Assembly (NCBI GenBank): GCA_946414885.1
Contig: CAMKQH010000013.1
Coordinates: 48,013-112,012, forward strand
Direction: 5' to 3'
DNA from: an uncultured Lachnospiraceae bacterium
GTDB lineage: Bacteria > Bacillota > Clostridia > Lachnospirales > Lachnospiraceae
DNA length: 64,000 nucleotides
Under the pieces are notes generated by a model. The model saw only the letters and a program-made list of their open reading frames with translations. It was not told where the DNA came from and searched no databases. Position numbers and translations under genes: made by a program. Position 1 is the stretch's first letter. The number at the start of each line of letters is the position of its first letter. Of this stretch, positions 1-9,883 are shown piece after piece.

Positions 1-463
1 TTAAGGGATTTCCCTGCTGCATGGAATTGTCCAAAAGTGCAGCAAGCAAGTTATTTGCGGAAGTGATGGCATGGAAATCACCGGTAAAGTGAAGGTTCAG
101 TTCCTCCATGGGAACCACCTGCGCATAACCGCCGCCGGCAGCACCGCCCTTAATGCCAAAGCAGGGGCCAAGAGACGGCTCGCGAAGAGCGATCACCGCT
201 TTCTTTCCCATTTTGCCAAAGGCTTCGCCGAGGCCAACCGTGGTCGTCGTCTTGCCTTCGCCTGCGGGCGTCGGATTAATGGCCGTCATCAGGATCAGCT
301 TTCCGTTGGGACGATCCTGGATTTTCTTTAGGTAATCCTCTGAGATCTTTGCCTTATATTTTCCATAAAGCTCTAAATCCTCCGGCTCAAGTCCAAGCTT
401 CGCCGCAATCTCCGTTATGGGCTTCATTACCGCTTCCTGAGCGATTTCAATGTCTGACTTCAT
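1..463 (-). CDS. fhs: Formate--tetrahydrofolate ligase, N-terminal part
   Basis: Only the first 154 codons are in the window; the gene runs off the left edge. The enzyme makes 10-formyl-THF from formate, THF and ATP in cytosolic one-carbon metabolism (in acetogens, the Wood-Ljungdahl methyl branch). The visible start [11 protein letters not shown], the block [12 protein letters not shown] and the P-loop-type motif [15 protein letters not shown], followed by [20 protein letters not shown], are characteristic of the FTHFS family. The ATG at 461-463 has the upstream purine-rich sequence GAGGTAAGG. It lies 36 bp downstream of the ftsK stop and is probably co-transcribed with it. Confidence 0.95.
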   Translation of the reverse strand, partial: MKSDIEIAQEAVMKPITEIAAKLGLEPEDLELYGKYKAKISEDYLKKIQDRPNGKLILMTAINPTPAGEGKTTTTVGLGEAFGKMGKKAVIALREPSLGPCFGIKGGAAGGGYAQVVPMEELNLHFTGDFHAITSANNLLAALLDNSMQQGNPL

Positions 464-499
464 TTCCTTACCTCACAATTCACGTTTCCTTGTAATTCT

Positions 500-3331
500 T
501 TACAGGGTATCGAGCAGCTGCTCAAATTCCTCCATGGTCATTCTGACCTCACGGGGCTTCGTGCCCTCAGATTCACCGACAACGCCATATTCACAGAGCT
601 GATCCATGATCCTTGCCGCACGGTTAAATCCTATTTTCAACAGTCTCTGAAGACTACCTACGGATGCCTTGTTCTTTTCTTTATTCTCGATGACAAAGCG
701 TCCTGCCTGTTCAAAATACTCATCCAGTCCGGAGCCTTGTCCGCCAGAGTTCGATGAAGCTCCGCCGCCGGACGCGTTCCCGCTGTTCTGGATCGCTTCC
801 ACGATTCTTTCGTCGTAAACGTTACCGATCATCTGATTCTTCAAGAAATCAACGACGTCGCTAACTTCCTTGTCCGATACGAAGGCACCCTGGATTCTGG
901 CAGGCTTTGAATATCCCTGGGGATAAAAGAGCATGTCACCCTTACCCAAAAGCTTTTCTGCGCCAACCATGTCCAAAATGGTTCTGGAATCAACGCCGCT
1001 GGAAACAGCAAAGGCTACGCGGCTAGGCATGTTTGCCTTGATCAGACCCGTAATGACGTCAACGCTGGGTCTCTGCGTTGCAATGATCAAATGAATGCCG
1101 CAGGCTCTGGCAAGCTGTGCCAAACGGCAGATGGATTCTTCCACCTCTCCCGGGCTTACCATCATCAGATCGGCAAGCTCGTCAACGATGATCACGATCT
1201 GAGGAAGCTTGTTCGGAACGTCTCCCTCACCGCTGTCACGCATGCTTTCCAGCTTCTTGTTATATCCCTTCAAGTCACGCACGTTGAAATCAGCAAACTT
1301 GCGATAACGGTCTTCCATCTCCGAAACGGCCCAGTGAAGTGCCGCGGAAGCCTTTTTCGGATCCGTAACGACAGGGATCAAAAGGTGGGGGATTCCATTG
1401 TAAACGGAAAGTTCCACGACCTTAGGGTCAACCATGATGAGTTTTACCTCATCGGGATGAGCCTTATACAAAATACTCATGATCAAGGTATTGATGCAGA
1501 CGGACTTACCGGAACCGGTAGAGCCCGCGATCAGCATGTGGGGCATCTTAGCAATGTCTGCCACAACGGTCTGACCGGCAATGTCCTTACCAACGGCAAA
1601 GGCCAGTTTGGAATCGAAATCCTGGAACTGCTTGCTCTCTAACAGATCACGAAGGGCAACCATCATGTTTTCTTTGTTCGGCACTTCGATGCCGATGGCT
1701 GCCTTTCCGGGGATCGGCGCTTCTATTCGGATGTCCGTAGCCGCAAGATTCAGCTTAATGTCATCCGCAAGACTAACAATCTTGCTTACCTTTACGCCCT
1801 GCTCCGGCTGTAATTCATATCTCGTAACGCTAGGGCCCTGGCTGATGTCCGTGATGGTCACGTTCACTCCAAAGGTATGTAAAGTATCTCGCAATCTTAA
1901 GGCAGTTTCTTTCAATTCAGCGCTGTTATCTGCAGTGGAAGTTGCACCCTTTTGTAGTCTGGACAGCGGCGGAAATACATATTTTTTCGGCATTTTGGGA
2001 GTTGCCTGCATTTCCTTTCCGATGGCCTGGTCCAGAGTAGTGCCTTGATCCGCAGCCTGCGTTTTTCTGACCGGTGAGGGATTCTGGTAACCGGCAGCGC
2101 CATGTCCTTTTCCGTCTCCGACGTTCCCGCTGTGAACCTGAATGTTCTCAGCTTCCTTCGGCAAAGGCATGCTGCCATCCTTTTGGAATCGTTCTCTTCC
2201 GCTTTCGGAATTTCTTACGTATTGGTCTCGCTGATACTGCGCTTCCATGCGCTTCTTTGCTTCCAACAGTTCTTCATCCACGGCATTGACTGCCGCCATG
2301 GCCGTATTCTTTTCCACTCTCTTCCCGGCGATCATGGGTTCAGGAATGTCATTGATCGTCTGGGTTTTGGGCATTCTTGCCGTAGCTGCCTTAGTTTCGG
2401 GATCTTCGACGTAAATAATCTCATGAACGTCGTTCTTTTTTCCTTTCCCGTCAGCACCACTTCCGCCATTTTTCAGGGCCGTATCCTTGCTAACGCCGGT
2501 AACTTTCTTGTCCATGCGAAGGATCTTCTCGTTCTCTCGTTCCTCCGCCTTTCTACGGCGCTCTTCCTCACGGTCAAGCTCTTTTAGTTTTCTTTCTTCA
2601 ATTCTGGACTCACGAAGGCTGTCTTGCTCTTCCCGCCTTTTCTCCGCCAGTTCTTTTCTGATCTCTGCATTTTCCCTTGATTTCTCGCGGATTCTCTCAC
2701 CGCCGTTTTTCACGCCGTCAAGAAGGGATCTCTCCGTAAGCAGGATCACGGAAATAATGCTCAGGAGAATGACTACCAGTACGGTTCCAACCGTCTCCAG
2801 ATAATGATGCAAAAGATAAGCGATGCTTCCGGCAAAAATGCCGCCGCCCTTACGGTTTGTCTTACAGAACTCAAAAATCTTACCAAGGGAGTATTGCTCC
2901 ATCACCTTAATGTTGTTGACAAACAGTTCGCAGAGTACTCCAACCATCAAAAACAGAACCCCTGCGGCAATCATCTTGCGGATCGCCGTAGGACTTCCCT
3001 GATTAGCAAACCAAAAAGCAAGGCCCAAAAAAGCAAGTACCGGAGCAACAAATGCCGTAAATCCAAACAAACCAAACATTATGCTGCTAATAAAATTACC
3101 GAAAGCTCCGATCAGCCCAAAGTTACAAAGGAACAGAAAGACCATCGCAACAAACATAATGATCAAACCAATTTCGTGGTACATTGCGCTGTCTTTTGCG
3201 GCCTGCTCGTAATCTATTTTCTTTTTTGATGCGGTGGAAGTTTTTCTTCCCGTACTTCCGCTTCTCGTCGACCTACTTTTCGCGGGAGAACTCTTCCTCC
3301 CGGAATTGTTTTTTCCAGAAGCTGCAGCCAT
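500..3331 (-). CDS. ftsK: DNA translocase FtsK/SpoIIIE
   Basis: Septal DNA pump of 943 aa that moves chromosomes through the closing septum. A basic Ser/Thr/Lys-rich N-terminus (1-45) is followed by four or so membrane segments (about 50-205), a highly charged coiled linker (about 210-450), and the RecA-like motor with Walker A GSTGSGKS near 603-610 and Walker [12 protein letters not shown] near 712-722. The C-terminal gamma winged helix (about 870-943) reads [19 protein letters not shown], the KOPS/SRS-reading type. A Gly/Ser-rich hinge precedes gamma. The ATG at 3331 has AGAGG about 10 bases upstream, and a good promoter lies at 3411-3439. FtsK and SpoIIIE cannot be told apart from sequence alone. 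Confidence 0.96.
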   Translation of the reverse strand: MAAASGKNNSGRKSSPAKSRSTRSGSTGRKTSTASKKKIDYEQAAKDSAMYHEIGLIIMFVAMVFLFLCNFGLIGAFGNFISSIMFGLFGFTAFVAPVLAFLGLAFWFANQGSPTAIRKMIAAGVLFLMVGVLCELFVNNIKVMEQYSLGKIFEFCKTNRKGGGIFAGSIAYLLHHYLETVGTVLVVILLSIISVILLTERSLLDGVKNGGERIREKSRENAEIRKELAEKRREEQDSLRESRIEERKLKELDREEERRRKAEERENEKILRMDKKVTGVSKDTALKNGGSGADGKGKKNDVHEIIYVEDPETKAATARMPKTQTINDIPEPMIAGKRVEKNTAMAAVNAVDEELLEAKKRMEAQYQRDQYVRNSESGRERFQKDGSMPLPKEAENIQVHSGNVGDGKGHGAAGYQNPSPVRKTQAADQGTTLDQAIGKEMQATPKMPKKYVFPPLSRLQKGATSTADNSAELKETALRLRDTLHTFGVNVTITDISQGPSVTRYELQPEQGVKVSKIVSLADDIKLNLAATDIRIEAPIPGKAAIGIEVPNKENMMVALRDLLESKQFQDFDSKLAFAVGKDIAGQTVVADIAKMPHMLIAGSTGSGKSVCINTLIMSILYKAHPDEVKLIMVDPKVVELSVYNGIPHLLIPVVTDPKKASAALHWAVSEMEDRYRKFADFNVRDLKGYNKKLESMRDSGEGDVPNKLPQIVIIVDELADLMMVSPGEVEESICRLAQLARACGIHLIIATQRPSVDVITGLIKANMPSRVAFAVSSGVDSRTILDMVGAEKLLGKGDMLFYPQGYSKPARIQGAFVSDKEVSDVVDFLKNQMIGNVYDERIVEAIQNSGNASGGGASSNSGGQGSGLDEYFEQAGRFVIENKEKNKASVGSLQRLLKIGFNRAARIMDQLCEYGVVGESEGTKPREVRMTMEEFEQLLDTL

Positions 3332-3410
3332 GACGTAAACTACCTCTTATCCATACTTTTTCACAACAAAATGCCTGCCTGTAGGGCAAGCCTAATAAAT
3401 GCACTTTTGT

Positions 3411-3439
3411 ATTATATCATTTCTATGTTATCTTGTCAC
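3411..3439 (-). promoter_or_regulatory. Promoter of ftsK (sigma-A type)
   Basis: On the minus strand, -35 GTGACA (3434-3439) and -10 TATAAT (3411-3416) are separated by 17 bases. A TG one base before the -10 makes it an extended -10. This gives a leader of roughly 75 nt before ftsK. Confidence 0.75.
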
Positions 3440-3489
3440 TTGTTTTTTGAAACGTAAGTGCTTACTTTCGCCTTATTTTCCATGGCATG

Positions 3490-3517
3490 AAAAACGCAAG
3501 GGCCAATGGCCCTCGCG
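3490..3517 (-). terminator. Rho-independent terminator after the GT-C-like gene
   Basis: A near-perfect 10-bp stem (3495-3504 with 3508-3517) with a 3-nt loop is followed on the minus strand by TTTTT (3490-3494). It begins right at the stop codon of the 3518-6271 gene. Confidence 0.8.
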
Positions 3518-6271
3518 CTATTCAAAGTCATAATCATCATCGTCGGAAACTTCGTAATCATAATCCATTACGGTTGCCACGTGCTTTTTCGGTTCGGGTA
3601 GAGGATTATGAAGCGGTTCCGGCTTCTTTTCCTCGGCTTCCGTCTCTTTTTCTTCGGAATACTCAGACTTGATTATCTTAGTTTCCGGCTCTTTTGCTTT
3701 TGCCACCTCAAGATCAGCCACCTCAGGAGTTACCGTCTCTTGTATCGGTTCTTCCACTTTGACCGCTTCGGTATTTACCGGCTCTTGTTTCAGCTCTTCC
3801 ACCTTGACTGCCTCAGGAATTACCGCCTCTTGTTTCGGCTCTTCCGTCTTAACCGCCTCTGGAGTTACCACCTCTTGTTTCGATTCTTCCATTTTGACCG
3901 TCTTAGGAGTTACCGCCTCTTGTTTCGGCTCTTGTGCTTTGACCGCCTCAGAACGTACCGTCTCAAGTTTTATTTCTTCTTCAGACGTTTCGTTATTAAC
4001 TGGCTGTGCTTGTGTTTCTTCCTTTGGTGCCTCAGGCTGAACCTTCGGCGGGGTTACAATTTTACTGTCAGGGCGCGGTGCGCTCTGCTTGGTTCTTACG
4101 CCGTCCGTCCATACAATGTGGTCTTCCGAAAGGGAGATCAGGGTATTCATTACCCTCTCCATTTCCTTCTGCGTTTCATACTTCTTCTTGGCACGTTCAA
4201 AGAGAAGTCTCACAATGACGTTCTTGCCTTCCATCTCCGCAGGATGCTCAATATAGTAAACCAGCTTCTGCCTATGTTCATCTTTGAAATCTTTGATTCT
4301 TTCAGTAATTGACTTCTTAGGTTTTGGTTCTGCCTTAACCTTTGCGGATTGCGCAGGTTCACTCTCTTCCGGTTTAGTCTCTTCTTGTTCGTGCTTTATA
4401 ATTTTACTTTCTTCTAGTTGTGGCTCTTCTGGCTTGACCTCTTCAGGCTTTGGCTCTTCTAGCTTAATTCTTTCAGGCTTAGGCTCTTCCGTTTTAATCT
4501 CTTCGGATTTAATTGCTTCGGTTTTAACCTCATCCGTTTTGGTCTCTTCAACTTTAACTTCGTCGAGTTTTGGCTCTTCCAGCTTAGTCTCTTCGATCTT
4601 GACCTCTTCTTGCCTAAGCTCTTCTCGTTTCGACTCTTCAGCTTTGATTACCTCGAACCTGATCTCTTCCGGCTTAACTTCTTCTTGTTCAATCTTAACT
4701 TCCTCTTGTTCGAGTTTTTCAGGTTTGTTTTCTTCAGGCTTATTATCTTCAAACTTGATTTCTTCGAACTTGAATTCTTCCTGTTTGCTCTCCTCCGAAT
4801 CAATCTCAGCCGGTTCCGCCTTTACTTGTTCCGTTTCTTCGGAATCATCCTTTTCCAATACCTTCTCGTCTATTTCGATTACTTCTAATTCGCCGTCTTC
4901 CGTTTTTTCTTCACTTGAGTCATCAACGCTTTGTGCAGGTTCCTTAGAATCACCTTCCGCCTCTTTTTCTTTTGCCTTCTCTGCAATTTCTTGTTCTTTT
5001 GCAACTTCTTCTTGGTCGGCAAAGATCGCCTCCACTCCAATTCCCGCCAGAACAAACAGACAGGAAAGGAACAAAAGGGTCCCGTCAAACGGCACGTCCA
5101 TCACTCTATTTGCCATGTCGCCCGTTTGCAGATAATAATAGATGGAGTTTACTTGGAAAACAACCATGGCAAGCGTTGCAACAAGAATTCCAACCCAGGG
5201 GCTTAATTTCTCCCTTCCGTTTTTCATCAAAAAAGCAAAAATGACAATGGTCAAACAGATAACGCACGCCACGCTTAGCCAAGTTCCCCAATATCCTTCA
5301 AAGGAAAACCAGAAATAATCGTTTAACTGCGTTGTCAGAATGGTCTTCGGCCGGAAGCATTGCCCCCAATGACTCAGCACTGCGACAAATCCTTTTCCCG
5401 CCGTCAGGGACTTCACGAAAATGCTTGCAAAAAAACCGAGAGCGCAGCTTGGGAAAAGAAGAAGCATGGATATCCATCTTTCTTTTTTGTCATCCAAATG
5501 CCAGACGGAACATGCCATGATCAACAGCGTAAAACAAAATACGTCAAAATAGCCGGCAACGCCGATGACAATACCCGTTAAAATGCTGAGCCAAATGGCA
5601 TGTTTGTTGTTTTTTAAGTAAGTTCCAACCAAGAGAAGTCCAACGCCATAGACGAGGAAAATCAAGGATTCCGCGGACAAAACCACCGCACCATATGCAA
5701 CGAATTGATGTAGGAAATAGAATCCCGCAAACACGAGTGCCGGCAATCTTCCAGCAAGTTTCCGGACGGCAAAGAACCACGTTATGCCTGCCAATACGTT
5801 CAAGATCAGTTGGAATCTAATGCAAAAATAAGGCGTATTACCAAACCAAAAACAAATTCCGTGCAGAATCCTGACGTAAACGTCTTCCGCACCTGCAAAG
5901 TTTTCCGGCACTGTCTCTCCCAGGCGGATCGTGGAAAGTTGATATAAAGCTCCTGGTTGCGCATTGGACAAATACTTCAAACGCAAAAATATGCCGCAAC
6001 CTGCGATTGCAAGAAAGAATAGGATTTCCAGCAGCAAATAAAGGAGTTTTCCCTCTCCTGCCTTCCCATTCCATTTTTGCTTTAGGCGAAACGCCAAAAC
6101 GCTAAAAAGTCCTCCAAAAAGAAGGACTCCCGCAAAAATACCCAATATGACCGTTCCCTGCAGACCAAACTGAACGCAAAAACCAAACGTGGCATAATAT
6201 CCCACCACGCAGGTCATTACAACCAAAATCATCCATAGGACGTAACTTAGCTTTGTTCTTTTCCAACTCAT
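3518..6271 (-). CDS. Membrane protein, GT-C-like, with long Glu/Lys repeat tail
   Basis: Protein of 917 aa, not recognised by name. Residues 1-400 hold about ten hydrophobic helices in an arrangement like GT-C polyprenyl-sugar glycosyltransferases, with an acidic pair (AEDVYVR) in the first large external loop. The rest is cytoplasmic-looking and extremely charged: a degenerate EEIKxEE-type repeat (about 430-650), a non-repetitive block (about 655-745, with a KKSITERIKDFKDEHRQK segment), then five to six 15-residue repeats of the form VKxEEPKQEAVTPEA (about 780-870). It starts 28 bp after the GT2 gene stop, with GGGAG upstream of ATG 6271. Pairing with a GtrB-like transferase suggests lipid-linked sugar transfer to an envelope glycan; this is inference. 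Confidence 0.75.
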   Translation of the reverse strand: MSWKRTKLSYVLWMILVVMTCVVGYYATFGFCVQFGLQGTVILGIFAGVLLFGGLFSVLAFRLKQKWNGKAGEGKLLYLLLEILFFLAIAGCGIFLRLKYLSNAQPGALYQLSTIRLGETVPENFAGAEDVYVRILHGICFWFGNTPYFCIRFQLILNVLAGITWFFAVRKLAGRLPALVFAGFYFLHQFVAYGAVVLSAESLIFLVYGVGLLLVGTYLKNNKHAIWLSILTGIVIGVAGYFDVFCFTLLIMACSVWHLDDKKERWISMLLLFPSCALGFFASIFVKSLTAGKGFVAVLSHWGQCFRPKTILTTQLNDYFWFSFEGYWGTWLSVACVICLTIVIFAFLMKNGREKLSPWVGILVATLAMVVFQVNSIYYYLQTGDMANRVMDVPFDGTLLFLSCLFVLAGIGVEAIFADQEEVAKEQEIAEKAKEKEAEGDSKEPAQSVDDSSEEKTEDGELEVIEIDEKVLEKDDSEETEQVKAEPAEIDSEESKQEEFKFEEIKFEDNKPEENKPEKLEQEEVKIEQEEVKPEEIRFEVIKAEESKREELRQEEVKIEETKLEEPKLDEVKVEETKTDEVKTEAIKSEEIKTEEPKPERIKLEEPKPEEVKPEEPQLEESKIIKHEQEETKPEESEPAQSAKVKAEPKPKKSITERIKDFKDEHRQKLVYYIEHPAEMEGKNVIVRLLFERAKKKYETQKEMERVMNTLISLSEDHIVWTDGVRTKQSAPRPDSKIVTPPKVQPEAPKEETQAQPVNNETSEEEIKLETVRSEAVKAQEPKQEAVTPKTVKMEESKQEVVTPEAVKTEEPKQEAVIPEAVKVEELKQEPVNTEAVKVEEPIQETVTPEVADLEVAKAKEPETKIIKSEYSEEKETEAEEKKPEPLHNPLPEPKKHVATVMDYDYEVSDDDDYDFE
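3700..3975 (-). repeat. 45-bp coding tandem repeat
   Basis: Within the 3518-6271 gene, about five to six imperfect 45-bp units encode a 15-residue Val-Lys-x-Glu-Glu-Pro-Lys-Gln-Glu-type repeat. The units differ mainly at third codon positions and by conservative changes. Confidence 0.85.
4330..4800 (-). repeat. Degenerate Glu/Lys/Pro-rich coding repeat
   Basis: A second repeat tract in the same gene, of shorter irregular units (about 5-8 codons) with a core of EE-(I/V/P/L)-K. On the plus strand it appears as recurring TCTTC-rich blocks. Confidence 0.75.
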
Positions 6272-6299
6272 TTGTTTTCCGGCTCCCGCCTAAGCGTAT

Positions 6300-7271
6300 T
6301 CAATGCGCGTTATCAGTTTCCGTTTCAGAGGACAGAACTTTTTCAACATTGTATCTAGGCCTGTGCTTCACTTCCATGTAGATTTTGCCAATGTATTGAC
6401 CAACCAGGCCAATCGCCAAAAGATTTAATCCGCCCAAAAACCAGAGGGATAAGATCAGAGACGTCCAGCCAGGTTCAACGTTTCCAGTAAAATAAGAAAT
6501 CAATGCATAGATTGCAGCGATCACGGAAAGAAATACGATAATAAATCCAAGACCGAGCACCATGGAAATCGGCTTGACGCTAAAAGAAGAAATTCCATTA
6601 AACGCAAGCGCCAACATCTTTTTCAAGGGATACTTGGATTCTCCCGCAACCCGTTCCTTGCGGTCGTAATAGACCTTTTCCGTCTGATACCCGATCAAAG
6701 GAACGATGCCTCTAAGGTAAAGATTATTCTCCTGATATTTGGAGAATTCTTCCACGGCCCTCTTGCTCATCAGACGGAAATCCGCATGATTATATACGGA
6801 TTTCACGCCCATAAAGTTCATTAGTTTGTAAAAACACTGTGCCGTGGTACGTTTGAAAAACGTATCCGTTTTCCGTTCTTTTCTGACGCCGTAAACAATG
6901 TCGTTTCCTGCATGAAACTGATCGATCATCTCTTCGATCACCGCCACGTCATCCTGCAGGTCAGCATCGATGGAGACAGTGACGTCACTGACATCCTTTG
7001 CCGTGATCAGACCAGCCGTGAGTGCGTATTGATGTCCCACGTTGCCTGCCAGCTTAACGCCGCAAACCCTCTTTGGGAACTCCTTATGTTCTTCTTCAAT
7101 AAGTTCCCAGGTCTTGTCCTTACTTCCGTCGTTAACGAACAGAATAAAGCTCTCTTCGGCAATTTTTTCCTTTTTGACCAAGTCGTCCAATACTTCACGA
7201 AGCGTTTTCGATGCGATTTTTAGCACCTCTTCTTCGTTATAACAGGGTACGACAATCGCCAGTTTCTCCAT
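6300..7271 (-). CDS. Family 2 glycosyltransferase, GtrB/DPM1-like
   Basis: Transfers a sugar from a nucleotide donor to polyprenyl phosphate at the membrane. The protein is 323 aa: a GT-A domain beginning LAIVVPCYNEEEVL, with SIDADLQDD as the metal-binding DxD region and a GSKDKTWELI block, then two C-terminal membrane helices (about 230-300), the usual GtrB/ArnC layout. I take ATG 7271 because AGAGGAG lies 5-6 bases upstream; an ATG further up at 7307 would overlap the previous gene and has no site. It follows the sulfhydrylase gene by 10 bp and precedes the GT-C-like gene. The sugar and final acceptor are unknown. Confidence 0.9.
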   Translation of the reverse strand: MEKLAIVVPCYNEEEVLKIASKTLREVLDDLVKKEKIAEESFILFVNDGSKDKTWELIEEEHKEFPKRVCGVKLAGNVGHQYALTAGLITAKDVSDVTVSIDADLQDDVAVIEEMIDQFHAGNDIVYGVRKERKTDTFFKRTTAQCFYKLMNFMGVKSVYNHADFRLMSKRAVEEFSKYQENNLYLRGIVPLIGYQTEKVYYDRKERVAGESKYPLKKMLALAFNGISSFSVKPISMVLGLGFIIVFLSVIAAIYALISYFTGNVEPGWTSLILSLWFLGGLNLLAIGLVGQYIGKIYMEVKHRPRYNVEKVLSSETETDNAH

Positions 7272-7281
7272 TTGTACTCCT

Positions 7282-8565
7282 CTAAACCTGAGCCAGAGCC
7301 TGCTCAAGATCTTCGATAATGTCGTTTACGTTCTCAATGCCAACCGAGAAACGGATCAGATCCGGCGCAATGCCTGCAGCCATAAGCTGCTCATCCGTCA
7401 TCTGACGGTGCGTGTGGCTGGCGGGATGAAGCACGCAGGTTCTGGCATCGGCAACGTGCGTAACGATCGCCGCAAGCTTTAAGTGATCCATGAGCTGCTC
7501 AGAAACCTTTCTTCCGCCCTTCAGACCAAACGCAATAACGCCGCAGGTACCGTTCGGCATGTATTTCATCGCGAGCTCGTGATACTTATTGCTCTTTAAT
7601 CCTGCATAATTTACCCATGCCACCTTCTCATGAGCTTCCAGGAACTCTGCAACCTTCTGCGCGTTCGAGCAATGTTTCTCCATGCGCAGGGGTAAGGTCT
7701 CCAGACCAATGTTCAGGAGGAATGCATTCTGAGGAGACTGGATGGAGCCAAGATCTCTCATCAGCTGGGCGGTTGCTTTCGTGATATAAGCGCCCTTTCC
7801 GAATTTCTTAGTATAAGTAATTCCGTGATAGGATTCGTCCGGCGTAGTCAATCCAGGGAATTTGTCAGCATATTTCTCCCAGTCAAAATTTCCGGAATCA
7901 ACAATGCATCCGCCCACTGTCATGGCATGTCCATCCATGTATTTCGTGGTGGAGTGCGTTACAATGTCCACTCCCCACTCAAAAGGACGGCAATTGATCG
8001 GCGTTGCAAAGGTATTGTCAACAATCAGGGGAACGCCGTGCTCGTGAGCAACCTTTGCAAACTTCTCAAAATCAAGAATGACGTTCGTAGGGTTGGAAAT
8101 GGATTCAGCAAGGACACATTTCGTATTCTCACGGAATGCCTTGGAAAGCTCCTCTGCGGGAAGGTCAGGATCCACGACGGTACATTCGATTCCCATCTTC
8201 TGCATGGTAACCGTCAACAGATTAAAGGTTCCGCCATACACCGAGGAGGACATGATGCAGTGATCGCCTGCCTCACAAATATTAAATACCGCATAGTAGT
8301 TCGCAGCCTGTCCGGAACTAGTCAGCATTGCAGCCACGCCGCCTTCAAGGTCACAGATCTTAGCGGCAACGTAATCATTGGTAGGATTCTGTAATCTCGT
8401 GTAAAAATATCCGCTGTCCTCAAGGTCAAACAGCCTTCCCATCTGTTCGGAAGTCTCATACTTAAAGGTGGTACTCTGATAAATCGGAAGCACGCGGGGC
8501 TCACCCTTCTTCGGCTGCCATCCTGATTGAACGCACTTAGTTTCAATTCTGTACTGTTTTCCCAT
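7282..8565 (-). CDS. metY: O-acetylhomoserine sulfhydrylase (aminocarboxypropyltransferase)
   Basis: PLP enzyme of the Cys/Met metabolism family that makes homocysteine from O-acetylhomoserine and sulfide. The 427-aa length, the VLPIYQSTTFKYET start region, the LTSSGQAA phosphate-binding loop, the DNTFATPINCRPFEWG block and Lys about 208 in THSTTKYMDGHA fit MetY better than cystathionine gamma-synthase, which is usually nearer 380 aa. ATG 8565 has GGAGG 5 bases upstream; the in-frame GTG at 8577 would include that site in the coding sequence. It lies 51 bp after yebC. No SAM riboswitch or T-box is visible upstream. Confidence 0.9.
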   Translation of the reverse strand: MGKQYRIETKCVQSGWQPKKGEPRVLPIYQSTTFKYETSEQMGRLFDLEDSGYFYTRLQNPTNDYVAAKICDLEGGVAAMLTSSGQAANYYAVFNICEAGDHCIMSSSVYGGTFNLLTVTMQKMGIECTVVDPDLPAEELSKAFRENTKCVLAESISNPTNVILDFEKFAKVAHEHGVPLIVDNTFATPINCRPFEWGVDIVTHSTTKYMDGHAMTVGGCIVDSGNFDWEKYADKFPGLTTPDESYHGITYTKKFGKGAYITKATAQLMRDLGSIQSPQNAFLLNIGLETLPLRMEKHCSNAQKVAEFLEAHEKVAWVNYAGLKSNKYHELAMKYMPNGTCGVIAFGLKGGRKVSEQLMDHLKLAAIVTHVADARTCVLHPASHTHRQMTDEQLMAAGIAPDLIRFSVGIENVNDIIEDLEQALAQV

Positions 8566-8616
8566 GTTTTCCTCCACGTCAGCTTTCTTCTGACTCTTTT
8601 CTATAGTATTCGTTCA

Positions 8617-9345
8617 TTACTCATCCCAGTTGTGATATACCGCCTGAACGTCATCATCCTCGTCCAGAATGTCGAGCGTTCTCTGAAGATTCTTGATCGC
8701 AGTCTCATCCGTGAGTTCCACGTAATTCTGAGGGATCATGGTCACTTCCGCGCTCATCATGGGGATTCCCGCATCCTCCAGGCTCTTTCTAACCTGCTCA
8801 AAGGAATCGGGATCCGTCAATACCTCGAAGCTGTCCTCTTCCTCACTGAAATCCTCCGCTCCCGCATCCAACGCGATCATCATCAGGTCATCTGCTTCCA
8901 TGTCGCATTCTTCCTTGTCGATGATGATCTGACCCTTCTTGTCAAACATGAAGGACACGCAGCCGGGAGTGCCGATGTTGCCCTGGCCCTTGGTAAACGC
9001 GCTTCTAACGTTTGCAGCAGTACGGTTCGTATTGTCAGTCAGTGCATCCACGATGATCGCGATGCCGTTAGGACCGTATCCTTCGTAGGTCACGTACTTA
9101 TAGTTTACGCTGCCTACGTCTCCTGCGGCCTTCTTGATGCCACGCTCGATGGTATCATTAGGCATGTTGTTTGCCTTTGCCTTTGCGATTACGGTTGCAA
9201 GCTTAAAGTTATTATTGGGATCCGGACCGCCTTCTTTTACGGCAACGGCGATCTCACGGCCGATAATGGTAAAGATCTTACCCTTAGCGGCATCGTTCTT
9301 CTCCTTCTTATGCTTAATGTTTGCAAATTTGGAATGTCCTGACAT
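8617..9345 (-). CDS. yebC: YebC/PmpR family protein (TACO1-like)
   Basis: Cytosolic protein of 242 aa, historically a transcriptional regulator and more recently linked to translation of proline-rich stretches. The start MSGHSKFANIKHKKEKNDA and the motifs GRGIKKA-like ERGIKKAAG, YEGYGPNGIAIIV and NIGTPGCVSFMFDKKG are diagnostic. ATG 9345 has AAGGAGT upstream, and a sigma-A promoter lies at 9405-9433. It heads a likely unit with metY and the two glycosyltransferase-type genes, though metY could have its own promoter. Confidence 0.95.
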   Translation of the reverse strand: MSGHSKFANIKHKKEKNDAAKGKIFTIIGREIAVAVKEGGPDPNNNFKLATVIAKAKANNMPNDTIERGIKKAAGDVGSVNYKYVTYEGYGPNGIAIIVDALTDNTNRTAANVRSAFTKGQGNIGTPGCVSFMFDKKGQIIIDKEECDMEADDLMMIALDAGAEDFSEEEDSFEVLTDPDSFEQVRKSLEDAGIPMMSAEVTMIPQNYVELTDETAIKNLQRTLDILDEDDDVQAVYHNWDE

Positions 9346-9404
9346 GGTACTTTACTCCTTTTTTTCCTATATGTTTTTTGTTTTCTGAAACAAGCTTAAC
9401 CTTT

Positions 9405-9433
9405 AGTATAACGTTATTTCTTATATTCTTCAA
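9405..9433 (-). promoter_or_regulatory. Promoter of yebC
   Basis: On the minus strand, -35 TTGAAG (9428-9433) and -10 TATACT (9405-9410) have a 17-base spacer, about 60 bases upstream of the yebC ATG. Confidence 0.65.
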
Positions 9434-9471
9434 GATTTTTTCTGTTTGTAACTTTTATTTTGTCTTTGATC

Positions 9472-9813
9472 TTATGTAGAAAGCTCTAAACTGATCCGAA
9501 GCGCGCGGTCGATTCTCTGCATGACTTCTCCTTCAAGATGGCAGACCTTATCGCGAAGCCTCTTTTTGTCAATGGTCCGAAGCTGCTCCAATAACACCAC
9601 GGAATCCCTCTCCACGTCGTAACTTCCTGAGCTGATCTCAATGTGCGTCGGCAGCTTAGCCTTATTCATCCTGCTTGTGATCGCGGCGATGATCACGGTG
9701 GGGCTATGTCTGTTGCCCACGTCGTTCTGAACGATCAGAACGGGCCTGATCCCTCCCTGTTCCGATCCCACCACCGGTCTTAAGTCAGCATAATACACGT
9801 CTCCTCTTCTCAT
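9472..9813 (-). CDS. MazF/EndoA-type mRNA endoribonuclease (PemK family)
   Basis: Protein of 113 aa beginning [21 protein letters not shown] and continuing [19 protein letters not shown], the signature of Gram-positive EndoA/NdoA toxins that cut mRNA at short motifs. The ATG at 9813 is preceded by GGAGG 4-5 bases away, so the upstream in-frame ATG (9858) is rejected. It lies 70 bp downstream of alr, as in Bacillus, but the small antitoxin gene found between them there is absent: the gap is too short for one. Confidence 0.93.
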   Translation of the reverse strand: MRRGDVYYADLRPVVGSEQGGIRPVLIVQNDVGNRHSPTVIIAAITSRMNKAKLPTHIEISSGSYDVERDSVVLLEQLRTIDKKRLRDKVCHLEGEVMQRIDRALRISLELST

Positions 9814-9883
9814 AAAACCTCCACTTATCATAAATGACGTCATGGATAGTCTTTCCATATTTCTCTGAGGTATACGTGATTCC

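Noticed and set aside
4284..5135. Ser/Leu-rich plus-strand open frame opposite the Glu/Lys repeat gene
   Set aside because: It is the complement of the repeat tract (Glu/Lys codons read back as Ser/Leu/Phe); no start signal.
8566..8616. SAM riboswitch or T-box before the sulfhydrylase gene
   Set aside because: The gap is 51 bp with no paired-stem pattern or T-box sequence.
8527..9342. Long plus-strand open frame opposite yebC
   Set aside because: It mirrors yebC in an antisense frame, has no ribosome binding site and no recognisable product.
9814..9883. Hidden MazE antitoxin between alr and mazF
   Set aside because: Only 70 bp is available and no start with ribosome binding site is present.
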